A DNA stretch of 64,000 bases from Nocardia harenae NBRC 108248 (GTDB lineage Bacteria; Actinomycetota; Actinomycetes; Mycobacteriales; Mycobacteriaceae). Position 1 is the stretch's first letter; every line of letters begins with the position of its first letter. Positions 1 through 8,358 of this stretch are shown in pieces. The notes under the pieces are model-generated. The model made no database searches. It was not told the DNA's origin and saw only the letters and a program-made list of their open reading frames with translations. Where the stretch lies: positions 310,001 through 374,000 of the forward strand of contig NZ_BDBH01000011.1 in NCBI RefSeq assembly GCF_001612885.1. Reading direction: 5' to 3'. The position numbers were made by a program, and so were the translations under genes.

Positions 1-146
1 CGCTGGCCCGGCTGGAGATGGAGCTGGTGTTGCGCGCGCTCGCCGCGCGGGTGCGCACGGTGACGCTGCTCGAGGAACCCCCGTACAAGCCGAATGTGGT
101 CGTGCGCGGAATGTCGCGGCTGCTCGTGAATCTGGAGGGCATGTGA
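1..146 (+). CDS. Cytochrome P450, C-terminal fragment (cut by window edge)
   Basis: The reading frame is open from base 3 to the TGA at 144-146 and gives the last 47 or so residues of a P450. It begins in the helix that follows the haem-binding cysteine loop (LARLEMEL) and ends with the meander-to-C-terminus segment PPYKPNVVVRG. The same signature, VYKPNVVIRG, ends the P450 at 2841-4100, so the two are probably close paralogues. The haem cysteine and all N-terminal parts lie outside the window. Its stop overlaps the GTG start of the next P450 by 4 bases, which implies co-transcription and translational coupling. Confidence 0.85.
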   Translation, partial: LARLEMELVLRALAARVRTVTLLEEPPYKPNVVVRGMSRLLVNLEGM

Positions 147-1357
147 CCGCCGCGGACGAGATCACCTTCGACGCCTTCGACCCGGGCGCGCGCACCGACC
201 CGTACCCGGCCTACCGCCGGGCGCGGGACGCCGCCGCGCTGCTGCCCTACGCCTTCGGCGACGTCCCGGTCACGCTGGTCACCCGGTACGAGGAGTGCGC
301 CGCCATCCTCACCGGGGGCGACTGGGGGCACGGCTACTCCGCGGGCATCAGCCCGTTCCGGGACACCACCGCCGCCATTCCCGGCTCCTTCGTCCGGATG
401 GACCCGCCCGAGCACAGCCGCTACCACAAGCTGGTGGCGAAGGGCTTCACCCCGCGGGTGATGGCCGAGATGGCGCCGGTGGCGGGGCGGGTCGTCGGCG
501 AGCTGGTGGACGCCGCGCTGCGCCGCGGCGAGCTCGACATCCTGAACGACCTGGCGGTACCGCTCGCGGTCGCCATGGTCCCGGTCCGGCTGCTCGGCGC
601 CGACCCGGCCGACGGCGCGCTCTTCCGGGGCTGGCAGCTGGCCATCGCCCGGGGCACCGACCCGGACTCCATGCTCGGCGAAGCGGAGGTCGCGGCGCGC
701 GGCGCGGCGGCGCTGGAGTGCATGGGGTACTTCGCGCGGATCGTCGAGCAGCGCGCGGGCGACCCCGGTGCCGACCTGCTCGGCACGCTCATCGCCGCGG
801 TCGGCGACGGCGCGCTCGCCGGGCCGGAGGTGATCGGCATCGCGCTGCTCACCCTGGTCGCCGGGATGGAGACCTCGATCAACCTGATCGGCAACGGCAT
901 GCTCGCGCTGCTCCGCAACCCCGATCAGCTGCGGCTGCTGCGGGAGAACCGGGAGCTGATGGGGCCTGCCCTGGACGAGATGCTGCGCTACGACGCGCCC
1001 ACGCAGTTCACCATCCGGGTCGCGTTGCGCGACACCGTGGTGGGCGGGCACGAGTTCCGGCGCGGGGACGGGGTCGTGGTGCTCACCGCCTCGGCGAGCC
1101 GGGACGACCGGGTGTACCCGGCGGCCGACAGCTTCGACATCACCCGCTACGCGGGCAACCGCCCGGCGCGCAGGCACCTCGGCTTCAGTCTGGGCATCCA
1201 CTACTGCGTCGGCGCGCCGCTGGCCCGGATCGAGGCGGAGGCGGCGCTCGGCGCCCTGCTCGACCGGGCGCCGACGCTGGAGCTCGCCACCGACGCCGTG
1301 GCGTACCGGCCCAGCCTGATCCATCGCGGGATCGTCGCGCTGCCGGTGACGCTGTGA
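143..1357 (+). CDS. Cytochrome P450 monooxygenase
   Basis: This 404-residue protein has the size of a soluble bacterial class I P450. Visible motifs, in order, are the I-helix oxygen-activation segment LVAGMETS, the K-helix ExxR (EMLR), and the haem loop LGFSLGIHYCVGAPLAR with the thiolate cysteine near residue 355. It would insert one oxygen atom into an organic substrate using electrons from a ferredoxin and reductase; neither partner is encoded in the window. The GTG start overlaps the stop of the upstream P450 (ATGTGA), and its own stop overlaps the next gene by 4 bases, so three genes are read as one unit. The I-helix has AGMETS where AGxET/DT is usual, within normal variation. Substrate is unknown; the setting suggests a tailoring step on a polyketide, terpenoid or steroid-like compound. 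Confidence 0.93.
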   Translation: MTAADEITFDAFDPGARTDPYPAYRRARDAAALLPYAFGDVPVTLVTRYEECAAILTGGDWGHGYSAGISPFRDTTAAIPGSFVRMDPPEHSRYHKLVAKGFTPRVMAEMAPVAGRVVGELVDAALRRGELDILNDLAVPLAVAMVPVRLLGADPADGALFRGWQLAIARGTDPDSMLGEAEVAARGAAALECMGYFARIVEQRAGDPGADLLGTLIAAVGDGALAGPEVIGIALLTLVAGMETSINLIGNGMLALLRNPDQLRLLRENRELMGPALDEMLRYDAPTQFTIRVALRDTVVGGHEFRRGDGVVVLTASASRDDRVYPAADSFDITRYAGNRPARRHLGFSLGIHYCVGAPLARIEAEAALGALLDRAPTLELATDAVAYRPSLIHRGIVALPVTL

Positions 1358-2787
1358 GGGCGGTCGTGCTCGGGGCCGGGATCGCCGGGCTGCTCGCGGC
1401 CAGGGTTCTCCGTGATCACTGCACGGAAGTCGTTGTCGTCGAGCGTGATTCGCTGGACGACGGCTGGCGGCGCGGGGTACCCCAGGCGCGGCACCTGCAC
1501 GGGCTGCTCGACCGCGGCCGCACCGTGCTGGAGGAGCTCTTCCCCGGCTTCACCGCCGAGGCGGCGGCGCGCGGGGCGACCACCGCCGAGGCGCTGGTCG
1601 GCACCCGCTGGTACCTGGGCGGGGCCCGCATGGCGCCGACCCCGACCGGGCTGACGTCGGTCATGGCGACGCGGCCGCTGCTGGAAGCGATTGTCCGCGA
1701 ACGGGTTCTGGCGCTGCCCGGAGTCTCGATACAGACCGGTTCCGTGCGCGGACTCATCGGTGACATGCACGCGGTGCGCGGAGTCCGGGTGACCGCCGAC
1801 GGTTCGGCACGCGCCTGCGGCATCGGCGCACCCGCCGCCGCGACCGGCGACAGCGCGGCACCCGGCAATGCGAAATCGGTCCCGGTCAGCGCGGCCACGG
1901 CCACCGCCGGCACGGCCCCGGTCACCGGCGGCACCGACCTCAGCGCCGACCTGGTGATCGACGCCACCGGCCGCGGCTCCCGCGCGCCCCAGTACCTCGC
2001 CGACCTCGGCGCCCCCGCCCCCGCCGAGGAGCGGCTCGAGGTCGACCTCGGCTACGCCTCCGCCCTGTTCCCGCGCACCGACGGCCAGCTGGACAACCAG
2101 TCATCGGTGATCATCTCGACCGGCCCGGACGGCCGCGGCGGCGGCGCCATCCGGGTGCAGGGCGACCGCTGGCACATCACCCTGGCAGGCATGCTCGGCG
2201 ACCACCCGCCCACCGACCTCCCCGGCTTCACCGCCTTCGCCGCCACCATCGCGGCCCCCGACATCCACGCCCTGATCACCGCCGCCGCACCGCTCGGCGC
2301 GATCACCCCGCACCGCTTCCGCTCCCCGCTGCGCCGCCGCTACGAGCGGCTGCGCACCGTCCCGGCCGGCTTCCTGGTCATCGGCGACGCCCTGTGCAGC
2401 TTCAACCCGCTGTACGCCCAGGGCATGGCGGTCGCCGCGCAGCAGGCGCTGGTACTCCGCGACGCCCTCGCCGCCGGCGCGGGCCCCGACCTGCCCGCCC
2501 GCTTCTACGCCGGGGCGAGCGCCGTGGTCGACGTCGCCTGGCGCCTCTCGGCCGGCTCCGACCTGGCCAACCCCGGGGTGCGCGGGCAGCGCACGGCCCG
2601 CACCCGCCTCACCAATGCCTATGTGGCGCGGGCGCACCGCGCCGCGCACGCCGACCCGGTGGTGGCCCGCGCCTTCCTGCGCGTCGGCAACCTCGTCGAC
2701 CCGCCCGCGGCGCTGCTGCGGCCCGCCCTCGCCCGCCGGATCCTGCTGCCCCGCAGCGCGAACGGCACGAGCGAGCCGACCGGGTGA
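1354..2787 (+). CDS. FAD-dependent monooxygenase (aromatic hydroxylase/epoxidase type)
   Basis: The protein has 477 residues from the GTG at 1354, whose last bases overlap the P450 stop (GTGA). The N-terminus holds the dinucleotide-binding motif GAGIAG (residues 7-12) followed by an acidic end of beta-2 (VVERD). Further on are VIDATGRGS, the FAD-linked 'DATG' motif, and LVIGDALCSFNPLYAQGM near residue 345, the GD motif that binds the FAD ribityl phosphate. These are marks of group A flavin monooxygenases that use NAD(P)H to hydroxylate or epoxidise a substrate. Odd: between the substrate domain and DATG there is an Ala/Gly/Thr/Pro-rich insert of about 45 residues (around 1800-1945) that looks like low-complexity expansion. 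It lies between P450s, so it probably acts on the same compound. Confidence 0.88.
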   Translation: MRAVVLGAGIAGLLAARVLRDHCTEVVVVERDSLDDGWRRGVPQARHLHGLLDRGRTVLEELFPGFTAEAAARGATTAEALVGTRWYLGGARMAPTPTGLTSVMATRPLLEAIVRERVLALPGVSIQTGSVRGLIGDMHAVRGVRVTADGSARACGIGAPAAATGDSAAPGNAKSVPVSAATATAGTAPVTGGTDLSADLVIDATGRGSRAPQYLADLGAPAPAEERLEVDLGYASALFPRTDGQLDNQSSVIISTGPDGRGGGAIRVQGDRWHITLAGMLGDHPPTDLPGFTAFAATIAAPDIHALITAAAPLGAITPHRFRSPLRRRYERLRTVPAGFLVIGDALCSFNPLYAQGMAVAAQQALVLRDALAAGAGPDLPARFYAGASAVVDVAWRLSAGSDLANPGVRGQRTARTRLTNAYVARAHRAAHADPVVARAFLRVGNLVDPPAALLRPALARRILLPRSANGTSEPTG

Positions 2788-2840
2788 CCGGCCGCAGCGT
2801 CGCGGCCGGGCACCACAACCGAACGACACCGGAGGGACCA

Positions 2841-4100
2841 ATGGACTCGACAACGGTGGTCGCGGCGCAGGATTCCGCGATCGAGAACGCCATCGTCCAC
2901 CTGTTCGGCCCGGAGGGGCGCCCCGACCCCTACGCCGCCGCGCGCGTGCTGCGCGAGGCGGGGCCGATGCACCAGACCCCGCTCGGCCACTACGTGCTCA
3001 CCCGCTACGTGGACTGCGCCGCGGTGCTCTCCACCACCGCGTGGAGCCACGCGGAGGAGGCCGGGATGATGCACCCGACGGTCAAGCCGGAGGACGCCCC
3101 CGAGGAGCTGCCCACCTCGTTCCTGTGGATGGAGCCGCCGGACCACACCCGGCTGCGCAACCTGGTGACCAAGGGCTTCACCCCGCGCATGGTGACCAGG
3201 CTGCGCCCGCGCATCTCCGAGCTCACCGAGCAACTGGTCGACGACTGCCTCGCGGCGGGCGAGTTCGACCTGATCGAGAAGATCGCCTACCCGCTGCCGC
3301 TGATCATCGCCTGCGAGCTGATCGGCGTGCCGCACGAGGCCTACGACCAGGTGCACCGCTGGTCGCAGGATCTGGCGCGCGGCTTCGACCACGACTACAC
3401 GCTGCCCCCGGAGGCGCTGACGGCGCGCTCGGCCGGGTCGCGCGGTTTCATGGGGTACTTCCGGGAGCTGCTGAACGAGCGCCGGGCGAACCCGAAGGAC
3501 GACCTGCTCAGCGCGCTCTCCCAGGTGGAGGACCGCGGCGACGTGCTCACCGAGCAGGAGCTGCTCGCCACCTGCATCACCACCTTCGTGGCCGGGCACG
3601 AGACCACCGCCAACCTCATCGGCACCGGCATGCTCCAGCTCATGCGGAACCAGGACCAGATCGCCGCGCTCCGCGCCCGCCCGGAACTCACCCGGACCGC
3701 GCCGGACGAACTGCTGCGCATGGAGCCGTCGGTGCAGATGACCACCCGCGCGGCCACCCGGCCGATCACCGTGGCGGGCCGGGAGTTCGAGCAGGGCGAG
3801 GGCGTCGTCATCCTGATCAACTCGGCGAACCGGGACCACGCCGTCTTCCCGGACGGCGACCGGCTCGACGTCGCCCGCTACTCCGACCCGAAACGCCCCG
3901 CCAAGAAGCACCTCGGCTTCAGCCTCGGCATCCACTACTGCCTGGGCGCGCCGCTGGCGCTGCTGGAGATGGAGGTGCTGCTCGACGTGCTGCTGCGCAA
4001 GGTCAAGGAGATCGAATTGCGCGACGACGCGCCGGTCTACAAGCCCAACGTCGTCATCCGCGGGCTGGAATCGCTCCCCGCCCGCTTCACCCCCGCCTGA
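2841..4100 (+). CDS. Cytochrome P450 monooxygenase
   Basis: This P450 has 419 residues. The ATG at 2841 is preceded by GGAGGG at 2831-2836 with a 4-base gap, which fixes the start well inside a longer open frame. Motifs: I-helix FVAGHETTANL, K-helix ELLR, haem loop LGFSLGIHYCLGAPLAL with Cys near residue 367, and a C-terminal VYKPNVVIRG shared with the truncated P450 at the left edge. The haem loop differs from that of the middle P450 by a few residues, suggesting that tandem duplication built this cluster. It follows the FAD monooxygenase after 53 bases on the same strand and ends at a strong hairpin, so it is likely the last gene of the oxidation operon. Confidence 0.95.
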   Translation: MDSTTVVAAQDSAIENAIVHLFGPEGRPDPYAAARVLREAGPMHQTPLGHYVLTRYVDCAAVLSTTAWSHAEEAGMMHPTVKPEDAPEELPTSFLWMEPPDHTRLRNLVTKGFTPRMVTRLRPRISELTEQLVDDCLAAGEFDLIEKIAYPLPLIIACELIGVPHEAYDQVHRWSQDLARGFDHDYTLPPEALTARSAGSRGFMGYFRELLNERRANPKDDLLSALSQVEDRGDVLTEQELLATCITTFVAGHETTANLIGTGMLQLMRNQDQIAALRARPELTRTAPDELLRMEPSVQMTTRAATRPITVAGREFEQGEGVVILINSANRDHAVFPDGDRLDVARYSDPKRPAKKHLGFSLGIHYCLGAPLALLEMEVLLDVLLRKVKEIELRDDAPVYKPNVVIRGLESLPARFTPA

Positions 4101-4131
4101 TCGTCGCGAACCGGGCGGCGGCGCCGGCCGC

Positions 4132-4164
4132 GTGGAACCGGGTCGCGATGCGATCCGGTTCCAC
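4132..4164. terminator. Bidirectional terminator hairpin between convergent genes
   Basis: GTGGAACCGG (4132-4141) is perfectly repeated in inverse as CCGGTTCCAC (4155-4164). The 13-base interior itself pairs as TCGC/GCGA after a G-T wobble, giving a stem of about 15 pairs with a 3-base loop. There is no U-tract, as is common for actinomycetes. It lies between the P450 ending at 4100 and the hydrolase ending at 4221 on the other strand. Confidence 0.7.
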
Positions 4165-4220
4165 CGCGGTGAATCCCCCGCGGTCGGCCGCCGCGCGCCG
4201 GCGAGTCCCATGTCCCGGCG

Positions 4221-5087
4221 CTACGGAGCGGCCGCCAGCACGTCGCGCAGCGCGGCGGCGAAGGCCTCCGGCTCACCCTGCTGCCCGTACTCCCCGCCGA
4301 GGAACCCGGTGTGCCCGCCCGGCACCACCACATGCTCGAAACCGCCCGCTGCGGCGAAGGTCTCGGCGCCACGCGCGGCCAGCGAGGCGCCGGACTCCGC
4401 GCCCGAGGCGAGCACGATCCGGGTCTGCGCCGCGCGCAGCGCGTCCAGGTCGTGGTCGTACCGCATGCAGGTGCGCATGTTCAGCCCGAGCAACGGGTTG
4501 GTCCGGGAGCCGTCGTCGGTGTCCGGCAGCCCGAAGGCGGCCGGGTCCGGGCCGGGCGCGTCCGCGTACCCGGCCGGCAGCGGCCCCTGCTGCGAGACCA
4601 GCGCGATGAACTTCGCCATCGCCGCCCCCTCGCCCTTGGCCTGGTAGGTGTCGTAGATGTCGGCGCAGACGGCGAGCACCGTCTCCCGGTCCGGCAGGAA
4701 CTGCGCGACCGGCGGTTCGTGCGCGACCAGGGTGCGCACCGACTCGGGCCGGTGCCTGCCGATCCAGGCCAGCGCGTTCACCGCACCGCCGCTGGTGGCG
4801 AAGACGTCGATCGGGCCGAGCGCCGCCGCCTCCAGCACCGCCCGCAGGTCATCGGCGTGCTCGGCCGGGTCGGCCTCGCCGCCGGGCTCGGCGAGCGGGC
4901 TGCGGCCGGTGCCGCGCGGATCGTAGGTGAGCACGGTCCGATCGGTGAAGTACCCGGCGAGGGTGCCGAAGGCGGCCGCCTCCATGGGCGAGCCGAGCAC
5001 GAAAAGGGCGGGTGCGGAACCGGTTACGTGGTGCACGTCGTAGGTGATGGTGGCGCCGGAGGTGGCGACGGTGGCAGTGTCGGGCAC
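4221..5087 (-). CDS. Alpha/beta hydrolase
   Basis: The protein is 288 residues from the GTG at 5087, chosen because GAGGAG lies about six bases upstream. It has the alpha/beta-hydrolase layout: TYDPRGTGRS after beta-4, the nucleophile elbow ATSGGA with the serine near residue 99, and a late GGHTGFL that supplies the catalytic histidine. No signal peptide is seen, so it should be cytosolic. Substrate cannot be told from sequence; relatives include esterases, epoxide hydrolases and haloalkane dehalogenases. It faces the P450 operon and is separated from it by a terminator, so a link with that pathway is possible but unproven. Confidence 0.88.
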   Translation of the reverse strand: MPDTATVATSGATITYDVHHVTGSAPALFVLGSPMEAAAFGTLAGYFTDRTVLTYDPRGTGRSPLAEPGGEADPAEHADDLRAVLEAAALGPIDVFATSGGAVNALAWIGRHRPESVRTLVAHEPPVAQFLPDRETVLAVCADIYDTYQAKGEGAAMAKFIALVSQQGPLPAGYADAPGPDPAAFGLPDTDDGSRTNPLLGLNMRTCMRYDHDLDALRAAQTRIVLASGAESGASLAARGAETFAAAGGFEHVVVPGGHTGFLGGEYGQQGEPEAFAAALRDVLAAAP

Positions 5088-5143
5088 GGTGACTCCTCGG
5101 GGTCGGGGGCTGCGCTGGATTCGACGGTGCTGCGGTCCCGGAT

Positions 5144-5779
5144 TCATCGGTCCGCGGTCAGCGTGGCGAAGGACACGGTGAACGGGGTCTTCTGCTCGGT
5201 CTCGCCGTGCAGGATGGCGGTCTGGTGCATGCCGTCCGAGGCGGTGGTCCAGGACCGCATGGTAATGCTGGTGCCCCCGGGCCGCGGGCAGGTCTGCACC
5301 GGCGGGTCGAGCTTGGCGGTATTGCCGCGGGCCAGCAGCGTCCACGCGCAGCCGTCCTCGGTGCGGGCGCTGATCCGGCCGCCGTAGTCGGCGGAGAAGG
5401 TGACCGTGCCCTGCTCCGGGCTCGGCACCACCCCCGAATCCGCCCGCGCCAGGCGGATATTGCGCTGGGTGGCGGGGTCGGGCGGGTCGTACCGCCAGGT
5501 GCCGAGAAACGCGGCGGCCGCGCCCGGGTCGTCCTCGGCGGCGCGGGCGCGCGCGCCGGTGGGCAGCGCGAAATCCAGGTCCCGGTCCGGGCGGTGGCTC
5601 TTCGCCCTGATCCGCTCGCCGCCGAGATCGAGGGTTGACCCGCCCCGCCCGACCACGAGCCCGAATACGGCGCTCACCACCGGGTTCAGCAGTGCGAAGC
5701 AGGCCGGGGTGAGCAGATCGCGCCCGCGCACCGGCCGGAAGGGCGCCGACCGGTACGGCCATGCCGCTTCGCGATTCAC
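5144..5779 (-). CDS. Conserved-looking membrane-anchored protein of unknown function
   Basis: I do not recognise this 211-residue protein. The GTG at 5779 has GGGAG about nine bases upstream. Residues about 21-44 form a hydrophobic, possibly membrane-spanning stretch (LLTPACFALLNPVVSAVFGL). The rest is polar, with a segment GTWRYDPP followed by alternating beta-like strands, resembling small lipocalin-like extracytoplasmic domains (FSADYGGRISA, CAWTLLARG, SITMRSWTTA). Two cysteines (CAWTLL and QTCPRP) could form a disulfide. It lies 56 bases downstream of the hydrolase start on the same strand and is transcribed toward it, so the two may share a transcript. Confidence 0.6.
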   Translation of the reverse strand: MNREAAWPYRSAPFRPVRGRDLLTPACFALLNPVVSAVFGLVVGRGGSTLDLGGERIRAKSHRPDRDLDFALPTGARARAAEDDPGAAAAFLGTWRYDPPDPATQRNIRLARADSGVVPSPEQGTVTFSADYGGRISARTEDGCAWTLLARGNTAKLDPPVQTCPRPGGTSITMRSWTTASDGMHQTAILHGETEQKTPFTVSFATLTADR

Positions 5780-5937
5780 TCGGCCGACTCCCAGCCGTTT
5801 CACGCACGAACCCCTGTGCCGCCTCACAGCACTCGGCCGGGCGCCTTTGTGAATCCGGGACATTCCTGCGCGGTACCGTCCGGTGCCACCGCCTTCCGGG
5901 GTTGCATGTGCGGATCACGGCCGAAGGGACAGCGACG

Positions 5938-7620
5938 ATGCGGGGTCGAGTGGCAAGCGCGGTGTGCGCGCTGCTGGCGGCGGTTTCGGCCGCGAGCGCG
6001 GCGCCCGCGGCGGCGGAGCCGGGGCGCACCGAGGCCGGGTATCCGTCCAGTTCGCCGGTGACGTCGGTGATCTCGACGGTGGTCACCCGCGACATCCCGC
6101 TGCCGCCCACCGCGCTCCCGCACCCGCCCGCCTGCGACCAGCTCTCCTACCTGCGCTGGCGCTCGGCCTCCGGGCCGAGCGAGTCCGCCGCCGCGGACCG
6201 CATTCTGGTCGCCCAGCCCGGGATCTTCGAGGGCGCGGGCGCTTTCGACAGCGTCGCCCGCAATACCGTCGCGCTGGCCGCGCGCTTCGGCATCCACCTG
6301 GAGTTCTGGGCCCTCGACCGGCGCTCCAACTGCCTGGAGGACCACACCGGCACCAGGGCCGCGCTCGCCGCAGGCGACCTGGACACCGCCACGAACTACT
6401 ACTTCCGCGGCGCCGAGGTGGAGGGCCGCCGCTTCGCCGGCTACGCCGACGGCGCCGCCACCGACTGGCTGCGCGACCAGGGCCTGGCGCAAACCCTGCG
6501 CGACCAGTACGACCTGCTCCGCCTCGAGCTCCCCGACCAGCGGCTGCGGCAGCGGAAACTGCTGTGCGGCGGGCACTCCCTCGGCGGCTTCGTCACCGGC
6601 TACTTCGCCGGCTGGGATTTCGACGGCAACCCGGCGACCACCGACGACGCGGGCTACCACCAGTGCGGCGGCTGGTTCGCGCTGGACACCGTGATCCGGG
6701 TCGGGCTCGGGCTGCGCGGCATCGACCTCCCCGCGATCCCGCCCGCCCTCGCCGGCGGCGTGGAGAACCTCTCCCTGCAGCTGGACACCGCGCTGCCCGT
6801 GCTCCGGCTCCCCGCCGTGATCAACCCGGAGACCACCAACCTGCTCGCGCTCGCCGGGCTGGCCGCCCGCCTCGCCCCCGACGGCGTGAACGACCTGGTC
6901 AGCCGCCTCCCCGACAACCCGAATATCACCCTCACCCTGCGCACCCTGCTCTCGCAGAACGCCGCCGCCTTCCTCACCGGCTCCCCCGACGCCCGCACCC
7001 TCACCGCGGGCAACGAGGCGGTGCTCGGCGCGCTGCTCGACGACAACTCGCAGCCGCTCGGCTTCCTCCAGGCCAGCACCGGCTTCGTCACCGGCGGCCC
7101 GATCGGCCCCAAGGACTTCCCGCTGCCGGACACCGTCGCCCGCGGCCCGCTCGGCTTCGGCGGCTTCGGCGACGCCCCCAAGGTCTCGCCGACCCGCCAC
7201 GCCCCCGACACCGTCTACCGCTGGCTGGACTGGGACGAGGTCACCCCCGGCACCTCCCCCTATACCAACCCCGGCAGCGAGGTCACCTCCATCGCCCAGC
7301 TGGCCCGCACCCTCTGCGAACCGCCGCTCGACTTCACCGAGTGGTACTTCCCCTCCCGCATCGCCTTCGACCTGCAGCAGACCACCGCCCCCTCGATCAC
7401 CGCGCACCACCTGCACCCCGAGGGCGTGAACGCGCTGCCCATGCTCACCCTGCAGGGCAGCGGCGGCATCCCGCTGCCGGACTCGGGCAGCCCGCTGGAC
7501 ACCAGGATCGAGCTGGCCGGTTACAACCACCTCGACCTGGTCACCGCCGATCCGGATTCGCGCCGGGATGGCTCTCCCGAGCCGGTCTCCGCCCGGCTCG
7601 TCGAATTCGCAACCCGCTGA
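5938..7620 (+). CDS. Secreted alpha/beta hydrolase (lipase/esterase-like)
   Basis: The protein has 560 residues from the ATG at 5938, with GAAGGGA about 8 bases upstream. A Sec signal peptide is clear: MRGR, a hydrophobic core, then an Ala-rich cleavage region ending near SAAPAAAEPG. The nucleophile elbow is GGHSLGG with Ser near residue 214. The N-terminal mature part has CDQLSYLRWRS and a later conserved-looking C-terminal domain ending YNHLDLVTA, whose His could complete a triad. Large secreted hydrolases of this shape are frequent in Nocardia and mycobacteria and usually act on esters or lipids outside the cell. It is divergent from the gene at 5144-5779, sharing a 158-base intergenic region. 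Confidence 0.82.
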   Translation: MRGRVASAVCALLAAVSAASAAPAAAEPGRTEAGYPSSSPVTSVISTVVTRDIPLPPTALPHPPACDQLSYLRWRSASGPSESAAADRILVAQPGIFEGAGAFDSVARNTVALAARFGIHLEFWALDRRSNCLEDHTGTRAALAAGDLDTATNYYFRGAEVEGRRFAGYADGAATDWLRDQGLAQTLRDQYDLLRLELPDQRLRQRKLLCGGHSLGGFVTGYFAGWDFDGNPATTDDAGYHQCGGWFALDTVIRVGLGLRGIDLPAIPPALAGGVENLSLQLDTALPVLRLPAVINPETTNLLALAGLAARLAPDGVNDLVSRLPDNPNITLTLRTLLSQNAAAFLTGSPDARTLTAGNEAVLGALLDDNSQPLGFLQASTGFVTGGPIGPKDFPLPDTVARGPLGFGGFGDAPKVSPTRHAPDTVYRWLDWDEVTPGTSPYTNPGSEVTSIAQLARTLCEPPLDFTEWYFPSRIAFDLQQTTAPSITAHHLHPEGVNALPMLTLQGSGGIPLPDSGSPLDTRIELAGYNHLDLVTADPDSRRDGSPEPVSARLVEFATR

Positions 7621-7645
7621 GTTCGTAATTCGGCCGCGTACCCCG

Positions 7646-8358
7646 CTACCGGCCCGCGCCGCCTGCCAGCAGGTGGTCCGCCATGGTCAGCAATGCTGAG
7701 CCGTACTCGGCCGTCTCGGCGCGCGCTCGCAGCTCGGCCGCGAGCTGTGCGCGGCGCCGAGGGGTCAAACCGCGCTCTTTGGCTTTGGTTTTCGCGAGTC
7801 TGCGAGCCTCAGCCGCGATGATCGAATTCCGCGCTGCTACCAAGCGTCCGGCGTTGAGCCGCAGGACGGTGTCGATCACATCATCCGCACCGCCGGGAAG
7901 TCCGCCACCCGGCACCACGCGGCCCGCGCGATCAACTTTCGCAACCTGCTCTTGGGCCCAGCGTTTCGGATTCCGGAACGTGGCACAGATATCGGTGTCT
8001 TTCTTCGACGTGTCGCAGGTCTGACTCTTCGCCCCTGCGCCTCGTTTCCATCGCAACAGAGCAGTAGGTTGGACCACGTCGTCGACGCAGCGGCATTGTC
8101 GGCGGCTCCGCTGCACAGCGCGCAGTCCGCGGTCCAGGCCCGTGCCGACTGCGGGTGGAAATGCTCGATCTTCGTCCGATGAAGGGAGTTGACCGGGTCC
8201 TGGAGAATCCGCTCGCAGTAGGCGCACCGGCGTCCCTGTTCCAGCCACAACGCGCGCCGGATCGCCGGATCCGACGACAGGTCACCGAATGCGGCTCCGC
8301 TCGATCGGCCGAAGTGGAAGCTGGATGGCTGAGGTGCAGCCGCGATGCGACGCATCAT
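7646..8358 (-). pseudogene. ptuB-like: PtuB-like HNH endonuclease of a Septu-type defence module, frameshifted
   Basis: The N-terminal part reads from ATG 8358 and carries an HNH/ββα-metal signature: RCAYCER, then TKIEHFHPQS, then NLLLCCDGN, as in the TIGR02646/PtuB family. After residue 108 the family sequence continues in a different frame (KSQTCDTSKK ... VIDTVLRLNAGRL ... AARN) down to the stop at 7646. The switch falls at a run of four C's on the + strand (8032-8035); one extra base would restore a single 237-codon gene. No canonical slippery heptamer is present, so a true deletion or a sequencing error is likelier than programmed frameshifting. The ATG overlaps the stop of the ATPase gene by 4 bases. 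The intact product would be the nuclease partner of the ATPase, cutting nucleic acid on phage infection. Confidence 0.82.

Noticed and set aside
2619..4211. A 530-codon minus-strand frame opposite the third P450.
   Set aside because: All P450 motifs are on the plus strand; the antisense frame is low complexity and without recognisable motifs.
8030..8037. Programmed -1 frameshifting in the HNH nuclease gene.
   Set aside because: Only a G4 run is present, with no X-XXY-YYZ slippery heptamer and no obvious downstream pseudoknot. A deletion or sequencing error explains it more simply, so it is listed as frameshifted rather than recoded.
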